A stretch of 54,202 nt of DNA from Eggerthellaceae bacterium (GTDB lineage Bacteria > Actinomycetota > Coriobacteriia > Coriobacteriales > Eggerthellaceae): positions 1 through 54,202 of the forward strand of contig JAFSHA010000095.1 in assembly GCA_017440565.1 (NCBI GenBank). Reading direction: 5' to 3'. The notes beneath the pieces were generated by a model. The model saw nothing but the letters and a program-made list of their open reading frames with translations, ran no database searches and was not told where the DNA came from. The position numbers were made by a program, and so were the translations under genes. Numbering within the stretch: position 1 is the first letter of the stretch; each line of letters opens with the position of its first letter. This document shows, one piece after another, positions 35,545-44,648 of the stretch.

Positions 35545-35863
35545 ATGCGCTGACGAAGACAGTGGCTTGCAGGGCGTTAACCCACCAGAGAAGAAACCCT
35601 TGGCTGGAAGGTTTCGGGTGGACGCGCAGGCCAATTCCCTTCCGAGCAGCGTGCCTGAAAGCGGACGCGCGGGCTTTGCCCGATGCGCGAGACGCCAAGT
35701 AGGGCGCGACGGCCAAGCCCCCGTCATCGGGCGAAATGAGCGGGCGCGCGCAGCTTGCCTTCGGACGGTGTGCGTGGCGTCAACCAGGGTGGTACCGCGA
35801 GAGCCTTCTCTCGTCCTTGGATCGGAATCGCGTTTCCGTCCAGGGACGCGAGAGGGCTCTTTT
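35545..35863 (+). promoter_or_regulatory. T-box riboswitch, tRNA-Phe responsive
   Basis: The T-box core GGGTGGTACCGCG is at 35787-35799; its TGGT pairs with the acceptor end of uncharged tRNA-Phe. Stem I is visible: AGAGA at 35588-35592 and GGCTGGAAGG at 35602-35611 form the distal part, and TGGCTTGC (35562-35569) pairs with GCAGGCCA (35626-35633). The specifier loop after that helix contains TTC (35635-35637), the phenylalanine codon. A terminator stem, GAGAGCC... with ...GGGCTCTTTTT, runs from about 35798 to 35863. Uncharged tRNA-Phe should favour the antiterminator and switch on pheST. Confidence 0.93.
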
Positions 35864-35941
35864 TCGTTTTGGCCCCGCGAAAGCGCGGGGCGGCGCGGCG
35901 CCTTTCGACGCCGTGCCTTGAGGAAAGAAAGGCAGGGTGAC

Positions 35942-37003
35942 ATGGCGATCACCGAGGAACTGCTGGGTTTGCGCGAGCAAACGCTGGCAGCCATCGAGGC
36001 GGCGGAAACGTCTGCCGCGCTCGAGCAGGTTCGCGTGGCGGTGCTGGGCAAGGCCGGCTCGCTCACGGGCTATCTTCGTTCCATGGGGCAGATCCCCAAG
36101 GAGGAGCGTGCGGAAGTGGGCAAGGCCGTCAACGAAGCGCGCGTTGCCGTCGAGGAGGCGCTTGCCGCTCGCAAGGCCGTGCTCGACGCCGCCGAGCTCG
36201 AGGCGGCCATCGACGCGGCGGCCGTTGACGTGACGCTTCCCGGCCGCGCCCAGCAGATGGGCACGCGCCATCTCATCAACCGCATGATCGACGAGATCTC
36301 CGAGATCTTCCTCGGCCTTGGCTACACCGTGGCCACCGGCCCCGAGGTCGAGACCGACTACTACAACTTCACGGCGCTGAACGCCCCGGCCGACCATCCC
36401 AGCCGCTCGATGCAGGACACCTTCTACGTGCACGACCTGTCGGGTGACAGCTCGCGCGTACGCGGCGAGTCCGACGTGCTTCTGCGCACGCAGACCTCCG
36501 GCGTGCAGGTGCACGTGATGGAGGACCAAGATCTTCCCATCTACATCATCTCGCCGGGCAAGGTGTACCGCCGCGACGTTGCCGACCCCACGCACCTTCC
36601 GCAGTTCCATCAGGTTGAGGGCCTGGTCATCGATGAGGGAATCACCTTCGGTGACTTGAAGGGCACGCTTGACTACGTGTGCAAGCAGATTTTCGGCCCC
36701 GATCGCAAGACGCGTTTCCGCGCGCACTTCTTCCCGTTCACCGAGCCTTCCGCCGAAGCCGACGTGAGCTGCGGCGTGTGCGGTGGCGAGGGCTGCCGTG
36801 TGTGCAAGGGCACGGGCTGGATCGAGATCCTCGGCTGCGGCATGGTTGACCCCAACGTGCTTGCCATGTCGGGCATCGACCCCGAGAAGTATTCCGGCTT
36901 CGCCTTCGGCTTCGGCGTCGAGCGCGTTGCCTGCCTGAAGTACAACGTTCCCGACCTGCGCATGCTCCTCGAGGGTGACATGCGCTTCCTTCGTCAGTTC
37001 TAG
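35942..37003 (+). CDS. pheS: Phenylalanyl-tRNA synthetase subunit alpha
   Basis: A 353-residue class II synthetase catalytic subunit. The N-terminal coiled coil (residues 1-90) is followed by HLINRMIDEISEIFLGLGYT, motif 2 (GKVYRRDVADPTHLPQFHQVEG) and motif 3 (FAFGFGVERVACLKY). CGVCGGEGCRVCKGTGW is a cysteine cluster found in one PheS subgroup. ATG 35942 (MAITEELLGLREQ) is the natural start; a longer in-frame reading runs back into the T-box. It lies 9 bp from pheT. Confidence 0.97.
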   Translation: MAITEELLGLREQTLAAIEAAETSAALEQVRVAVLGKAGSLTGYLRSMGQIPKEERAEVGKAVNEARVAVEEALAARKAVLDAAELEAAIDAAAVDVTLPGRAQQMGTRHLINRMIDEISEIFLGLGYTVATGPEVETDYYNFTALNAPADHPSRSMQDTFYVHDLSGDSSRVRGESDVLLRTQTSGVQVHVMEDQDLPIYIISPGKVYRRDVADPTHLPQFHQVEGLVIDEGITFGDLKGTLDYVCKQIFGPDRKTRFRAHFFPFTEPSAEADVSCGVCGGEGCRVCKGTGWIEILGCGMVDPNVLAMSGIDPEKYSGFAFGFGVERVACLKYNVPDLRMLLEGDMRFLRQF

Positions 37004-37012
37004 GGGGTTGTG

Positions 37013-39475
37013 ATGAAGATCTCTCTGAAATGGCTGAGCGACTACATCGACGTGCCGGTCGATGTGAAGGCTCTGTGCGATAGGCTCGATCTGACCGGCA
37101 CGGGCGTCGAGGGCGTGGAGACGCTCGGCGGCGCGTTTGACGGCGTGGTGGTTGGCTATGTGGAGGAGTGCGAGGTGCACCCCGATAGCGACCACATGCA
37201 CGTGGTGAAGGTGAACGTGGGCGCGGAAGAGCCCGTGCAGATCGTGTGCGGCGCGCCGAACATCGCCGCAGGCATCAAGCTGCCCGTTGCCACCATCGGC
37301 GCGGTGCTTCCCGGCGACTTCAAGATCAAGAAGAGCAAGCTGCGCGGCGTGACCAGCTGCGGCATGTGCTGCTCGCAGCGCGAGCTGGGCATGGGAAACA
37401 ACCATGACGGCATCTGGATTCTGCCCGACGACGCGCCGGTGGGCATGCCCATCGCCGAGTACCTGAAGATGACCGACACGGTCCTCGACCTCGAGATCAC
37501 CCCGAACCGCCCCGACTGCCTTTCCGTGACGGGCTTTGCCCGCGAGGTGGGCGCTATGTATCAGCTGGATTGGAACAATCCGCTTGAGGCCATGGCGGCG
37601 AAGATGGAGCTTGACGAAAACGCTGCGCCCGTTGACTCTGAGGTGTCCGTAACCATCGACGACGCGAAGCGCTGCCCGCGCTACACGGCGCGCATCATTC
37701 GCGATTGCAAGATCGGCCCGAGCCCCGACTGGCTCGTCGAGCGCCTGACGGCCATCGGCCAGCGCCCGATCAACAACATCGTCGACGTGACGAACTACAT
37801 CCTGTTCTTGTTCGGCCAGCCCCTCCACGCCTTCGACCTCGACAAGCTCAAGAACGCCGAGGGCAAGGCCAACGTGGTGGTTCGCGCCGCCTACGAGGGC
37901 GAGAAGCTGGTCACCCTCGATGGCGAGGAGCGCGCCCTCACGCCCGATATGACCGTCATCGCCACGCCCGAGCTGGGCGCAGTTGCCCTCGCCGGCGTCA
38001 TGGGCGGCCTCGACACCGAGGTCACCGACGCGACCACGAGCATCTTGCTCGAAGCGGCGACGTTCGAGGCCGGCCGCACCAGCCGCACCAGCCGCAACCT
38101 CGGTCTTATCTCCGAAAGCTCCATGCGCTACGAGCGCGGCGTTGACGACCACGGCATCGAGCTGCGCTCGGCCGCCGCGGCGGCGCTCATGGTCGAGGTG
38201 GCTGGCGGCACGGTCAGCTACGCCGAGGTCAACGCCGAGGGTATCGTGGACGAGTGGCCTGTCGTTTCCGAGCCTCGAAGCCTGAGCTTCCGCATCGACC
38301 GCTTCTGCGCCATGATGGGCGCCGACATTCCGAGCGACTACATTACCGACGTGCTCGTGCGCCTTGGCTGCCAGGTGTCTGCTGGCGAGGGGGACAACGT
38401 CTTGAGCATCGTCGCGCCCACGTTCCGCCCCGACCTCGAGCGTGAGATCGACCTGTACGAGGAAGTGCTGCGCCTGTGGGGCATGGACCGCATCCCCTCG
38501 ACGCTGCCCGGCGGCCGCATGCGCGTGGGCGCGCGCTCGACCGAGGAGCTGGTGGCCGACAAGATCAACGCGACGCTGCGCGCGTGCGGCCTCAACGAGA
38601 CCATGACTTACTCGTTTGCCGAGCCGAGCGACATCGAGCGTTTGCGCATGAACGTCGAAGGCCTGGCCGTCGAGCTCATGAACCCGCTTAACGCCGATCA
38701 GTCGGTTATGCGTCAGAGCATCATCCCCGGCCTTCTGCGATCGGTGGCGTACAACCAGGCGCGCGGCGTGCGAAACGTGCAGCTTTATGAGATCGGCATG
38801 GTCTTCAGCACCGCCGAGGGCCGTAAGAAGCCCAAGGAGCGCCGCAAGGTCGCCGGTGTCATGGCGGGTGCCATGAACGGTGCGGCGTGGAACCAGGCAT
38901 CCGTGCCGTTCGACTTCTTCGACGGCAAGGGCGTACTCGAGAGCCTCGCGCGCGAGCTTGCGCTTCCGAAGGTGCGCTTCAAGGCCCTTTCCGCCGACGA
39001 GGCACCGCATCTGCAGCCTGGTCGTGCGGCTGAGATGCTTGCCGGGGGCACTGTGATCGGCTGGGTGGGCGAGGTCCATCCGCTGGCGGCCGACGCCTTC
39101 GAGGCCTCTGCGCCCGTGGTGGCTTTCGAGCTCGACGTGGCCGCGCTCGTGAAGTCGGCTCAGGCATCTCGTCCCTACGTGGACGTGCCCACGTTCCCGG
39201 CCGTTTCCGTTGACGCCGCTTTCGTGGTTTCCGAGGACGTGACGCACGAGAAGATGCTGCAGTGCATGAAGTCGGCCGGCGGCAAGCTACTCGAGGACGT
39301 GCAGCTGTTCGACGTGTACCGCGACGAGGCCCGCGTTGGCGCTGGCAAGAAGTCGATGGCCTACGCGCTTACCTACCGTGCGCCCGACCGCACTCTCACG
39401 AGCGAAGAGGTCGAGAAGGCCCATGCCCGTCTGGTGCAGAAGGTTTCTGCCGCTACCGGCGCCGAGCTTCGCTAG
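37013..39475 (+). CDS. pheT: Phenylalanyl-tRNA synthetase subunit beta
   Basis: An 820-residue subunit. MKISLKWLSDYIDVPVDVKA opens it; the tRNA-binding EMAP-like domain is at about residues 40-150 (VVGYVEECEVHPDSDHMHVV), followed by the B3/B4 editing domain, the B5 domain, the class II-like core, and the anticodon-binding FDX-ACB domain at the end. ATG 37013 is preceded by AGGGGG; a GTG 3 bp upstream is equivalent. It forms the heterotetramer with PheS. Confidence 0.97.
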   Translation: MKISLKWLSDYIDVPVDVKALCDRLDLTGTGVEGVETLGGAFDGVVVGYVEECEVHPDSDHMHVVKVNVGAEEPVQIVCGAPNIAAGIKLPVATIGAVLPGDFKIKKSKLRGVTSCGMCCSQRELGMGNNHDGIWILPDDAPVGMPIAEYLKMTDTVLDLEITPNRPDCLSVTGFAREVGAMYQLDWNNPLEAMAAKMELDENAAPVDSEVSVTIDDAKRCPRYTARIIRDCKIGPSPDWLVERLTAIGQRPINNIVDVTNYILFLFGQPLHAFDLDKLKNAEGKANVVVRAAYEGEKLVTLDGEERALTPDMTVIATPELGAVALAGVMGGLDTEVTDATTSILLEAATFEAGRTSRTSRNLGLISESSMRYERGVDDHGIELRSAAAAALMVEVAGGTVSYAEVNAEGIVDEWPVVSEPRSLSFRIDRFCAMMGADIPSDYITDVLVRLGCQVSAGEGDNVLSIVAPTFRPDLEREIDLYEEVLRLWGMDRIPSTLPGGRMRVGARSTEELVADKINATLRACGLNETMTYSFAEPSDIERLRMNVEGLAVELMNPLNADQSVMRQSIIPGLLRSVAYNQARGVRNVQLYEIGMVFSTAEGRKKPKERRKVAGVMAGAMNGAAWNQASVPFDFFDGKGVLESLARELALPKVRFKALSADEAPHLQPGRAAEMLAGGTVIGWVGEVHPLAADAFEASAPVVAFELDVAALVKSAQASRPYVDVPTFPAVSVDAAFVVSEDVTHEKMLQCMKSAGGKLLEDVQLFDVYRDEARVGAGKKSMAYALTYRAPDRTLTSEEVEKAHARLVQKVSAATGAELR

Positions 39476-39497
39476 CAGCCAAAACGAAACAGGGGAG

Positions 39498-39532
39498 TGG
39501 GACACAGAGCCAGGCTCTGTGTCCCATTTTTT
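39498..39532 (+). terminator. Terminator of pheST
   Basis: TGGGACACAGAGCC (39498-39511) pairs perfectly with 39513-39526, followed by six T. The T run contains the stop codon of the convergent nfo gene. Confidence 0.92.
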
Positions 39533-40364
39533 ATTCAGAAGCGGCTTTGAGCCGCGCTATCTCATCGGCGTAACCGTCAAGCGTGTCATGGGGCGTTTCC
39601 AGGTAGAAGGGAAGCTTGCGAAGGAGCGGGTGGCACGTCACGGCCGAGAGGGCCTTAAAGCCGATGCAGCCTTCGCCGATGGGTGCATGGCGGTCCTTGC
39701 GGGCGCCGAGGGGGTTCTTCGAATCATTGAGGTGAACGGCCTTGAGCCTGCTCAGGCCGATGATGCGGTCGAATTCCTCGAGCACGCCATCGAGGTTTCC
39801 GACTATATCGTACCCGGCATCCCATACGTGGCAGGTGTCAAGGCATACGCCGACTTTCTCCGACAGCTCGATCCTCTCGATGATAGCCGCCAGCTCCTCA
39901 AACGTGCGCCCGACCTCGGTTCCTTTGCCGGCCATCGTTTCGAGCAGGAAGGTGGTGGAGTGTTCGGGGCGCAGCACCCGGTTGAGCATGCCGGCGATAC
40001 GCTCCACGGCTTCGTCGACGCTTTGCCCGACAGCGCTTCCCGGATGCATGTTGTAAAGCTGTCCGGGCGTGTTCTCCATGCGCGCAAGGTCCTCGGAAAG
40101 CGCGGTGAACGCGAAATCGGCCGTCTTGTCGACGGGCGAGGCGGGGTTGATGGTGTAAGGCGCATGCGCGAGGATGACCTCGATGCCCGCCTCTTTCGCC
40201 AGACTCCGGAACGCGGTTATGTCGGCCTCGTCGATCGCCTTCGCCTTGCCGCCACGCGGGTTGCGCGTGAAGAACTGGAATGTCGTTGCGTCGATTGAGA
40301 TGGCCTCGCGTGCCATGTTGGCAAAACCCTTCGCCACCGACAGATGGCATCCGATGTTGATCAT
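39531..40364 (-). CDS. nfo: Endonuclease IV
   Basis: A 277-residue AP endonuclease of base excision repair. MINIGCHLSVAKGFANMARE, then FFTRNPRGGKAK, and the Zn-ligand segments ILAHAPYTINPAS, CLDTCHVWDAGYDI, HLNDSKNPLGARKDRHAPIGEG and ETP near the end follow the family. I start at ATG 40364; an in-frame reading upstream lacks a ribosome binding site and family similarity. Three zinc ions are expected in the active site. It is divergent from the metallo-hydrolase gene. Confidence 0.95.
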   Translation of the reverse strand: MINIGCHLSVAKGFANMAREAISIDATTFQFFTRNPRGGKAKAIDEADITAFRSLAKEAGIEVILAHAPYTINPASPVDKTADFAFTALSEDLARMENTPGQLYNMHPGSAVGQSVDEAVERIAGMLNRVLRPEHSTTFLLETMAGKGTEVGRTFEELAAIIERIELSEKVGVCLDTCHVWDAGYDIVGNLDGVLEEFDRIIGLSRLKAVHLNDSKNPLGARKDRHAPIGEGCIGFKALSAVTCHPLLRKLPFYLETPHDTLDGYADEIARLKAASE

Positions 40365-40399
40365 AAGCTCTCTTTCGGGTCTCACAAATTGTTTGCAGA

Positions 40400-40405
40400 T
40401 ATAAT
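40400..40405 (+). promoter_or_regulatory. -10 element between nfo and the MBL hydrolase gene
   Basis: TATAAT on the plus strand, 73 bp before the hydrolase start, with no good -35. A TATTAT on the minus strand overlaps it, so the site may serve both divergent genes. Confidence 0.35.
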
Positions 40406-40477
40406 ACCGAGCGGTTATTCGAAGAATGTGTTGCATTTGCGCTATCAGCGCAAAGCGACGTGCAAGGGAGGTCTTTC

Positions 40478-41266
40478 ATGGCGCATTCCTTTACCTTCAT
40501 GGGCACGGCTGCGGGTTGTGGCGTCCCTTCGTTTTTCTGTGACTGTCCAGCTTGCACCGAAGCGCGCGAGAACCCCGCGGTGCGTCGCGGTGACTGCGGC
40601 GTGATGATTCGCGGCGAGAAAACGCTTGTCATCGACACGCCGCCCGATGCTCGTCACCAGCTGATGCGCGAGGGCATTCGCAGCGTTGACGAGATCCTGT
40701 TCACGCACGCGCATTACGATCACATCGGGGGTCTTGGCGAGTACGAGTACCTCGTGCAGCTGGTCCACAAGCGCCCCATGCCCACGTATGGAAGTGAAGC
40801 GGCGCTTCAGGGCATTCTCGCCGAGTTCCACTACATGGATTATTGCCTGGACACGCACGTGCTTGCGCCGTTTGACACGCATGAGTTCGATGGTGTGCGC
40901 TACACGGCGCTTCCCGTCACGCATGCGCCCGGAACGTTCGGCTACCTTATCGAGACGCCGAATACGCGCCTGTTCTACGCTTCCGACACGGGTAAGCTTC
41001 CGCCCGAGACGGCCGAGCGCGTGTGCGGCTGCGACGTTTTGGCCATGGACGCCACCTTCTGGAAGCGCAACTGGTCGCCTGATGCCCACCACAGCGTGCA
41101 GGAATGCATAGAGGAAGGCTTGGCGCTTGACGCGAAGACCGTCTACCTTACGCATCTGTGCATGCATTACGACGAGCCGATTACCGTGGTTGAGCTCGAG
41201 GAATATTTGAAGCAGTATGAAGGGCGCGTGCGCCTGGCTTTCGATGGCCTTACGTTTGAGATCTAG
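40478..41266 (+). CDS. PhnP-like metallo-beta-lactamase-fold phosphodiesterase
   Basis: A 262-residue MBL-fold hydrolase. The metal motif THAHYDHIGGL is near residue 74, with further ligands in LPVTHAPGTFGYLIET and ASDTG, and a final LTHLCMHYD. The N-terminal GTAAGCGVPSFFCDCPACTEA, with its cysteines, is characteristic of PhnP, a cyclic ribose phosphodiesterase of phosphonate breakdown; no other phn gene is present here, so the true substrate is open. Start ATG 40478 follows GGGAGG. Confidence 0.85.
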   Translation: MAHSFTFMGTAAGCGVPSFFCDCPACTEARENPAVRRGDCGVMIRGEKTLVIDTPPDARHQLMREGIRSVDEILFTHAHYDHIGGLGEYEYLVQLVHKRPMPTYGSEAALQGILAEFHYMDYCLDTHVLAPFDTHEFDGVRYTALPVTHAPGTFGYLIETPNTRLFYASDTGKLPPETAERVCGCDVLAMDATFWKRNWSPDAHHSVQECIEEGLALDAKTVYLTHLCMHYDEPITVVELEEYLKQYEGRVRLAFDGLTFEI

Positions 41267-41290
41267 CGTTTGACGAATCGTTTTGCCATT

Positions 41291-41330
41291 CAATGGGGCG
41301 GGGAGCCGGGCTCTCTGCCCCATTGTCTTT
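41291..41330 (+). terminator. Terminator after the MBL hydrolase gene
   Basis: CAATGGGGC (41291-41299) and GCCCCATTG (41317-41325) form the outer stem, with an inner GGAGC/GGCTC pair, followed by TCTTTT. Confidence 0.85.
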
Positions 41331-41445
41331 TCGGGTGGGAAGATGGGGCCGAGCGGCCTTTTGCGCCTCATGCACGCTGCCAAGTATGGTGCGCCGATCG
41401 TCGGAATAAGACTATTAGACGCTAGCTACTATTGAACCTAATCTG

Positions 41446-41451
41446 TATAAT
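41446..41451 (+). promoter_or_regulatory. -10 element of the Moco oxidoreductase operon
   Basis: TATAAT lies 276 bp before ATG 41727; no convincing -35 at 17 bp. It would give a long leader, described in the next entry. Confidence 0.55.
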
Positions 41452-41726
41452 CGCGATGGTTTGGCCTAGCTGTATCCACACGTCAGGAGAGGGCGTCTGG
41501 ATGCGGTTGGTCAAGGCGCCGAAGGCGCGTAGGGCCCGTTTGCCAATTAGTACCGCGAGGATTAGCCGCCAGGCTCAATTCCAACTGATGGTGCGATGAA
41601 GCAAAAGGGTGCTTTTCGTATGCTTTTGGCGTTTCGCAACACGTGAGAGCGCTTCGCTTTCGCGGAGCGCTTGCGAACTGCATAAGAGAAGTATAGGAAA
41701 GAGACGACGAGAAGAGGGGAAGGTAC
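41452..41726 (+). other. Long untranslated leader of the Moco oxidoreductase operon
   Basis: About 275 nt without a gene. Hairpins are visible: TCCACACG (41475-41482) with CGTCTGGA (41494-41501), and AGCGCTTCGC (41648-41657) with GCGGAGCGCT (41662-41671). Neither has a T tract. A structured leader could be a cofactor or redox-responsive element, but I cannot match it to a known riboswitch class. 41331-41445 shows nothing else. Confidence 0.45.
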
Positions 41727-44621
41727 ATGGAGATTTCCAAGACGTCCACCGGTCTCAAGGACATCGTTTGTCCCGACACCGAGTCGACTGAGGTCGACAT
41801 CCACGCCGAGGGCGTCGAAGTAGTCAAATCGCTTTGCTACTTCTGCCACGCCAACTGCGGCGTTCTTGCCTACGTCAAAGATGGTGACGTAATCAAGATC
41901 GAGGGCGATCCCAACTATTCCAACCAGGGTGGTCTGTGCTGCCGCGGTACCAGCGCGCTTTTGCACGTGAACCATCCCGCCCGTGTGAACCACGCGCTCA
42001 AGCGCGTCGGCGAAAAGGGCGAGGGCAAGTGGGAGCAGATCCCGTACGACCAGGCAATTCAGGAAGTTGCCGACAAGCTCAACCAGATCAAGGCCGAAAG
42101 CGGCGCCGAGGCAGTGGCCTCCGCCGGCGGCACCACCCGCACCGACGACTTCGCACGTCGTCGCTTCCTCAACCAGTTCGGCACCCCGAACGGCTTCCAC
42201 AACGCGCTTCTGTGCTGGATCCCCACGTTCATGGCCGAGACCTGCGTTGCCGGTTGGTCCCCGTTCGAGACTGACCTGGGCGCTGCCAAGTGCCTCATCA
42301 TGTGGGGCTTCAACCCGGGTGCCTCCACGCTGCCCGGCAACCGCGGCTACCTCGATCTGCAGAAGGCTGGTCTGAAGGTCATCGTGGTTGACCCGCGTTA
42401 TTCCGAGTCCGCCTCCAAGGCCGACCTCTGGCTGCCGCTTCGCCCCGGTACCGACGCTGCTTTGGCCCTTGCCATGCTGCACACCATCATCTACGAGTTC
42501 ATGTATGACTTCGAGTTCGTCGATCAGTGGTGCGACGGCTTTGACGAGCTGCGCGACCATGTGGCCGAGTACACCCCCGAGTGGGCTTCCGAGATCACCT
42601 GGCTCGAGCCTGAGCTCATCCGCACCGCTGCCCGTATGTACGCCACCAACAAGCCCGGCTGCATCCAGTGGGGCTGCACGTGGGACCAGATCGGCCGTGC
42701 CTCCACGACCGGCTCCCATGCGCTCGCGCTCATCCGCGCGGTCTGCGGCAACCTTGACGTGCCCGGCGGCGACGGCATGCCCGGCCCGGCTATCAACTAC
42801 CTCACCGACGAGGAGCTCGAGCTCAACGAGCTGCTTCCCGAGGAGATGAAGGCCAAGCAGATCGGCTCCAACAAGTTCAAGCTCACTTCCTGGCCCGGCT
42901 ATCAGCTCATCTCCGACAACGCCAAGCGCACCTGGGGCAAGACCCTGCCCTCCGAGTGGTTCTGCGAGGCTCACGGCCCGAGCGTCTTCAAGGCCATCAT
43001 CACCGGCGATCCGTATCAGGTTCGTGCGCTCATCTGCAACGCCACCAACCCGATCAACTCCTACGGCGACGCGAAGATGACCATCGAGGCCCTGAAGAAG
43101 GTTGAGTTCCTGGTTGTCGTCGACTACTGGATGACCCCGACCGCCCTGTTCGCCGACTACATCTTCCCGGCTGCCGGCGCTCTCGAGCGTCCCATCATCG
43201 TGACGCATTACGGCGCCACCGACTCCGTCATGGGCGGCCGCCGCGCCATCCAGCCGAAGTACGATCGTCATGACGACTTCACCTTCTGGCGCAAGCTCGG
43301 CCTTGCCTGCGGTCAGGATCCGGCCAACTGGCAGTGGGAGACCATCGAGGACGCCTACTACGAGATCATCAAGCCCCTCGGCCTTCCCGTCACCTGCTGG
43401 GACGACTTCGTCGAGTACTTCCGCATGTACTATCCGCCGCTGCATCAGAACAAGTTCAAGCACGGTGGCTTCTGGACCCCGTCCCGCAAGGTCGAGTGCA
43501 ACTCCACCATCCTGCGCGAGCTGGGTTACGTGGGCATGCCCACCTACGTCGGCTGCTGCGAGAACGAGATCGACACCCCCGAGATCGCCGAAGAGTACCC
43601 GATCGTGCTCACCACGGGCGGCGGCTTCATGCCCTACCACCACTCCGAGCACTTCAACATGCCCGGCATCCGCTTCCTGTATCCGGATCCGTACTTCTCC
43701 ATCAACCCGGTGCTCGCCGAGAAGCTCGGCATCGCCTATGGCGATTGGTGCTGGCTTGAGACTCGTCGTGGCCGCATCAAGATGCGCGCCAACGTCGAGG
43801 CCGAGGTTCACCCGAACGTGGTCTTCGCGCCGCGCGGCTGGTGGTTCCCCGAGCGCGACGGCTCTGCCGACCTGGACAACCCGTTCGGCTGCCTGGAGTC
43901 CAACGTCAACGTGCTTACCTCCGTCGACGACTGGGATTGCGATCCCATGGGCGGCTCCTGGGCCAACCGTGGCCTCATGTGCAAGGTGTACAAGTGCACC
44001 GAGCTCGACCATGACTTCACCGCCAAGGACGCCGTCTGGTCCATCCCCGGCTCCAGCAACATCCCCGGCGTGACCGTCATGCCTTCCGACCAGCATCTCG
44101 ATCGCGAGAAGATCCCGTTCGAGAAGCCGCAGCCTGACTTTGAGGTTCCCGAGGGTTACTACTGGGTGTGGCAGGACAACAACCTGTACCAGAAGGGCAC
44201 CCACTTCCGTCTGGATGCCTCTGGCTGGCTCATCAACCCGCGTACCAAGGGTTACCATGACGCCTACACTGGCTGGCGCTACGACGGCAACGGCAACTGC
44301 CTGGTCGACGATGCCACCGGCAAGAAGTACACCATGGAGCGCGAGGAGATCGTCGAGATCTGCGGCGTGCGCTGCTACCCCGGCGCCGAGGCTGCCCCGT
44401 ACGAGTTCCCGGCCAACCTGACTTGGGACGTCGAGCTTGGTTACGCCCGCCTGGGTGACAAGCCCTACATCTACGACCCGAACAGCGGTTGGATGTTCGA
44501 TCCGGCCACCTGCGCCTACCATGACGCCAACTACGGCTACATGTACGATGGCTCTCAGGGCTGCCTGGTCGACCTCGAGTCGGGCAAGCGTTACAGCATG
44601 TCCTATGAGCCCATGGACTAA
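41727..44621 (+). CDS. Molybdopterin oxidoreductase catalytic subunit with duplicated C-terminal tail
   Basis: A 964-residue bis-MGD enzyme of the DMSO reductase family. The Fe-S cluster cysteines are C37, C40, C44 (CYFCHANC) and C71 or C72. C163 (LLCWIP) is in the position of the Mo-ligating cysteine in related enzymes. Central MWGFNPGAST, VVDPRYSESASKADLWLPLRPGTD and the C-terminal cofactor-binding domain are typical. There is no twin-arginine signal, so it should be cytoplasmic. After about residue 810 an extra aromatic-rich region occurs twice. It is followed by a ferredoxin-like and an NrfD subunit, giving a Psr/Dms-type ABC layout. The substrate is not known; the family in this group includes thiosulfate/polysulfide reductases, acetylene hydratase-like enzymes and catechol dehydroxylases. 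Confidence 0.9.
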   Translation: MEISKTSTGLKDIVCPDTESTEVDIHAEGVEVVKSLCYFCHANCGVLAYVKDGDVIKIEGDPNYSNQGGLCCRGTSALLHVNHPARVNHALKRVGEKGEGKWEQIPYDQAIQEVADKLNQIKAESGAEAVASAGGTTRTDDFARRRFLNQFGTPNGFHNALLCWIPTFMAETCVAGWSPFETDLGAAKCLIMWGFNPGASTLPGNRGYLDLQKAGLKVIVVDPRYSESASKADLWLPLRPGTDAALALAMLHTIIYEFMYDFEFVDQWCDGFDELRDHVAEYTPEWASEITWLEPELIRTAARMYATNKPGCIQWGCTWDQIGRASTTGSHALALIRAVCGNLDVPGGDGMPGPAINYLTDEELELNELLPEEMKAKQIGSNKFKLTSWPGYQLISDNAKRTWGKTLPSEWFCEAHGPSVFKAIITGDPYQVRALICNATNPINSYGDAKMTIEALKKVEFLVVVDYWMTPTALFADYIFPAAGALERPIIVTHYGATDSVMGGRRAIQPKYDRHDDFTFWRKLGLACGQDPANWQWETIEDAYYEIIKPLGLPVTCWDDFVEYFRMYYPPLHQNKFKHGGFWTPSRKVECNSTILRELGYVGMPTYVGCCENEIDTPEIAEEYPIVLTTGGGFMPYHHSEHFNMPGIRFLYPDPYFSINPVLAEKLGIAYGDWCWLETRRGRIKMRANVEAEVHPNVVFAPRGWWFPERDGSADLDNPFGCLESNVNVLTSVDDWDCDPMGGSWANRGLMCKVYKCTELDHDFTAKDAVWSIPGSSNIPGVTVMPSDQHLDREKIPFEKPQPDFEVPEGYYWVWQDNNLYQKGTHFRLDASGWLINPRTKGYHDAYTGWRYDGNGNCLVDDATGKKYTMEREEIVEICGVRCYPGAEAAPYEFPANLTWDVELGYARLGDKPYIYDPNSGWMFDPATCAYHDANYGYMYDGSQGCLVDLESGKRYSMSYEPMD

Positions 44622-44648
44622 CGGCACGCGAGTAGGAAAGGAAGTAAA

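Noticed and set aside
35567-35941. Extended N-terminus of PheS
   Set aside because: The in-frame sequence runs through the T-box leader and terminator; PheS family proteins begin at the ATG at 35942.
35780-39247. Open frame of 1155 codons on the minus strand opposite pheST
   Set aside because: Composition-driven shadow: His/Val/Gly/Ala-rich with no domain, and wholly antisense to well-conserved pheS and pheT.
40605-41111. Alternative frames inside the MBL hydrolase gene
   Set aside because: Ser/Arg/Thr-rich shadows; the main frame holds the THAHYDH metal motif.
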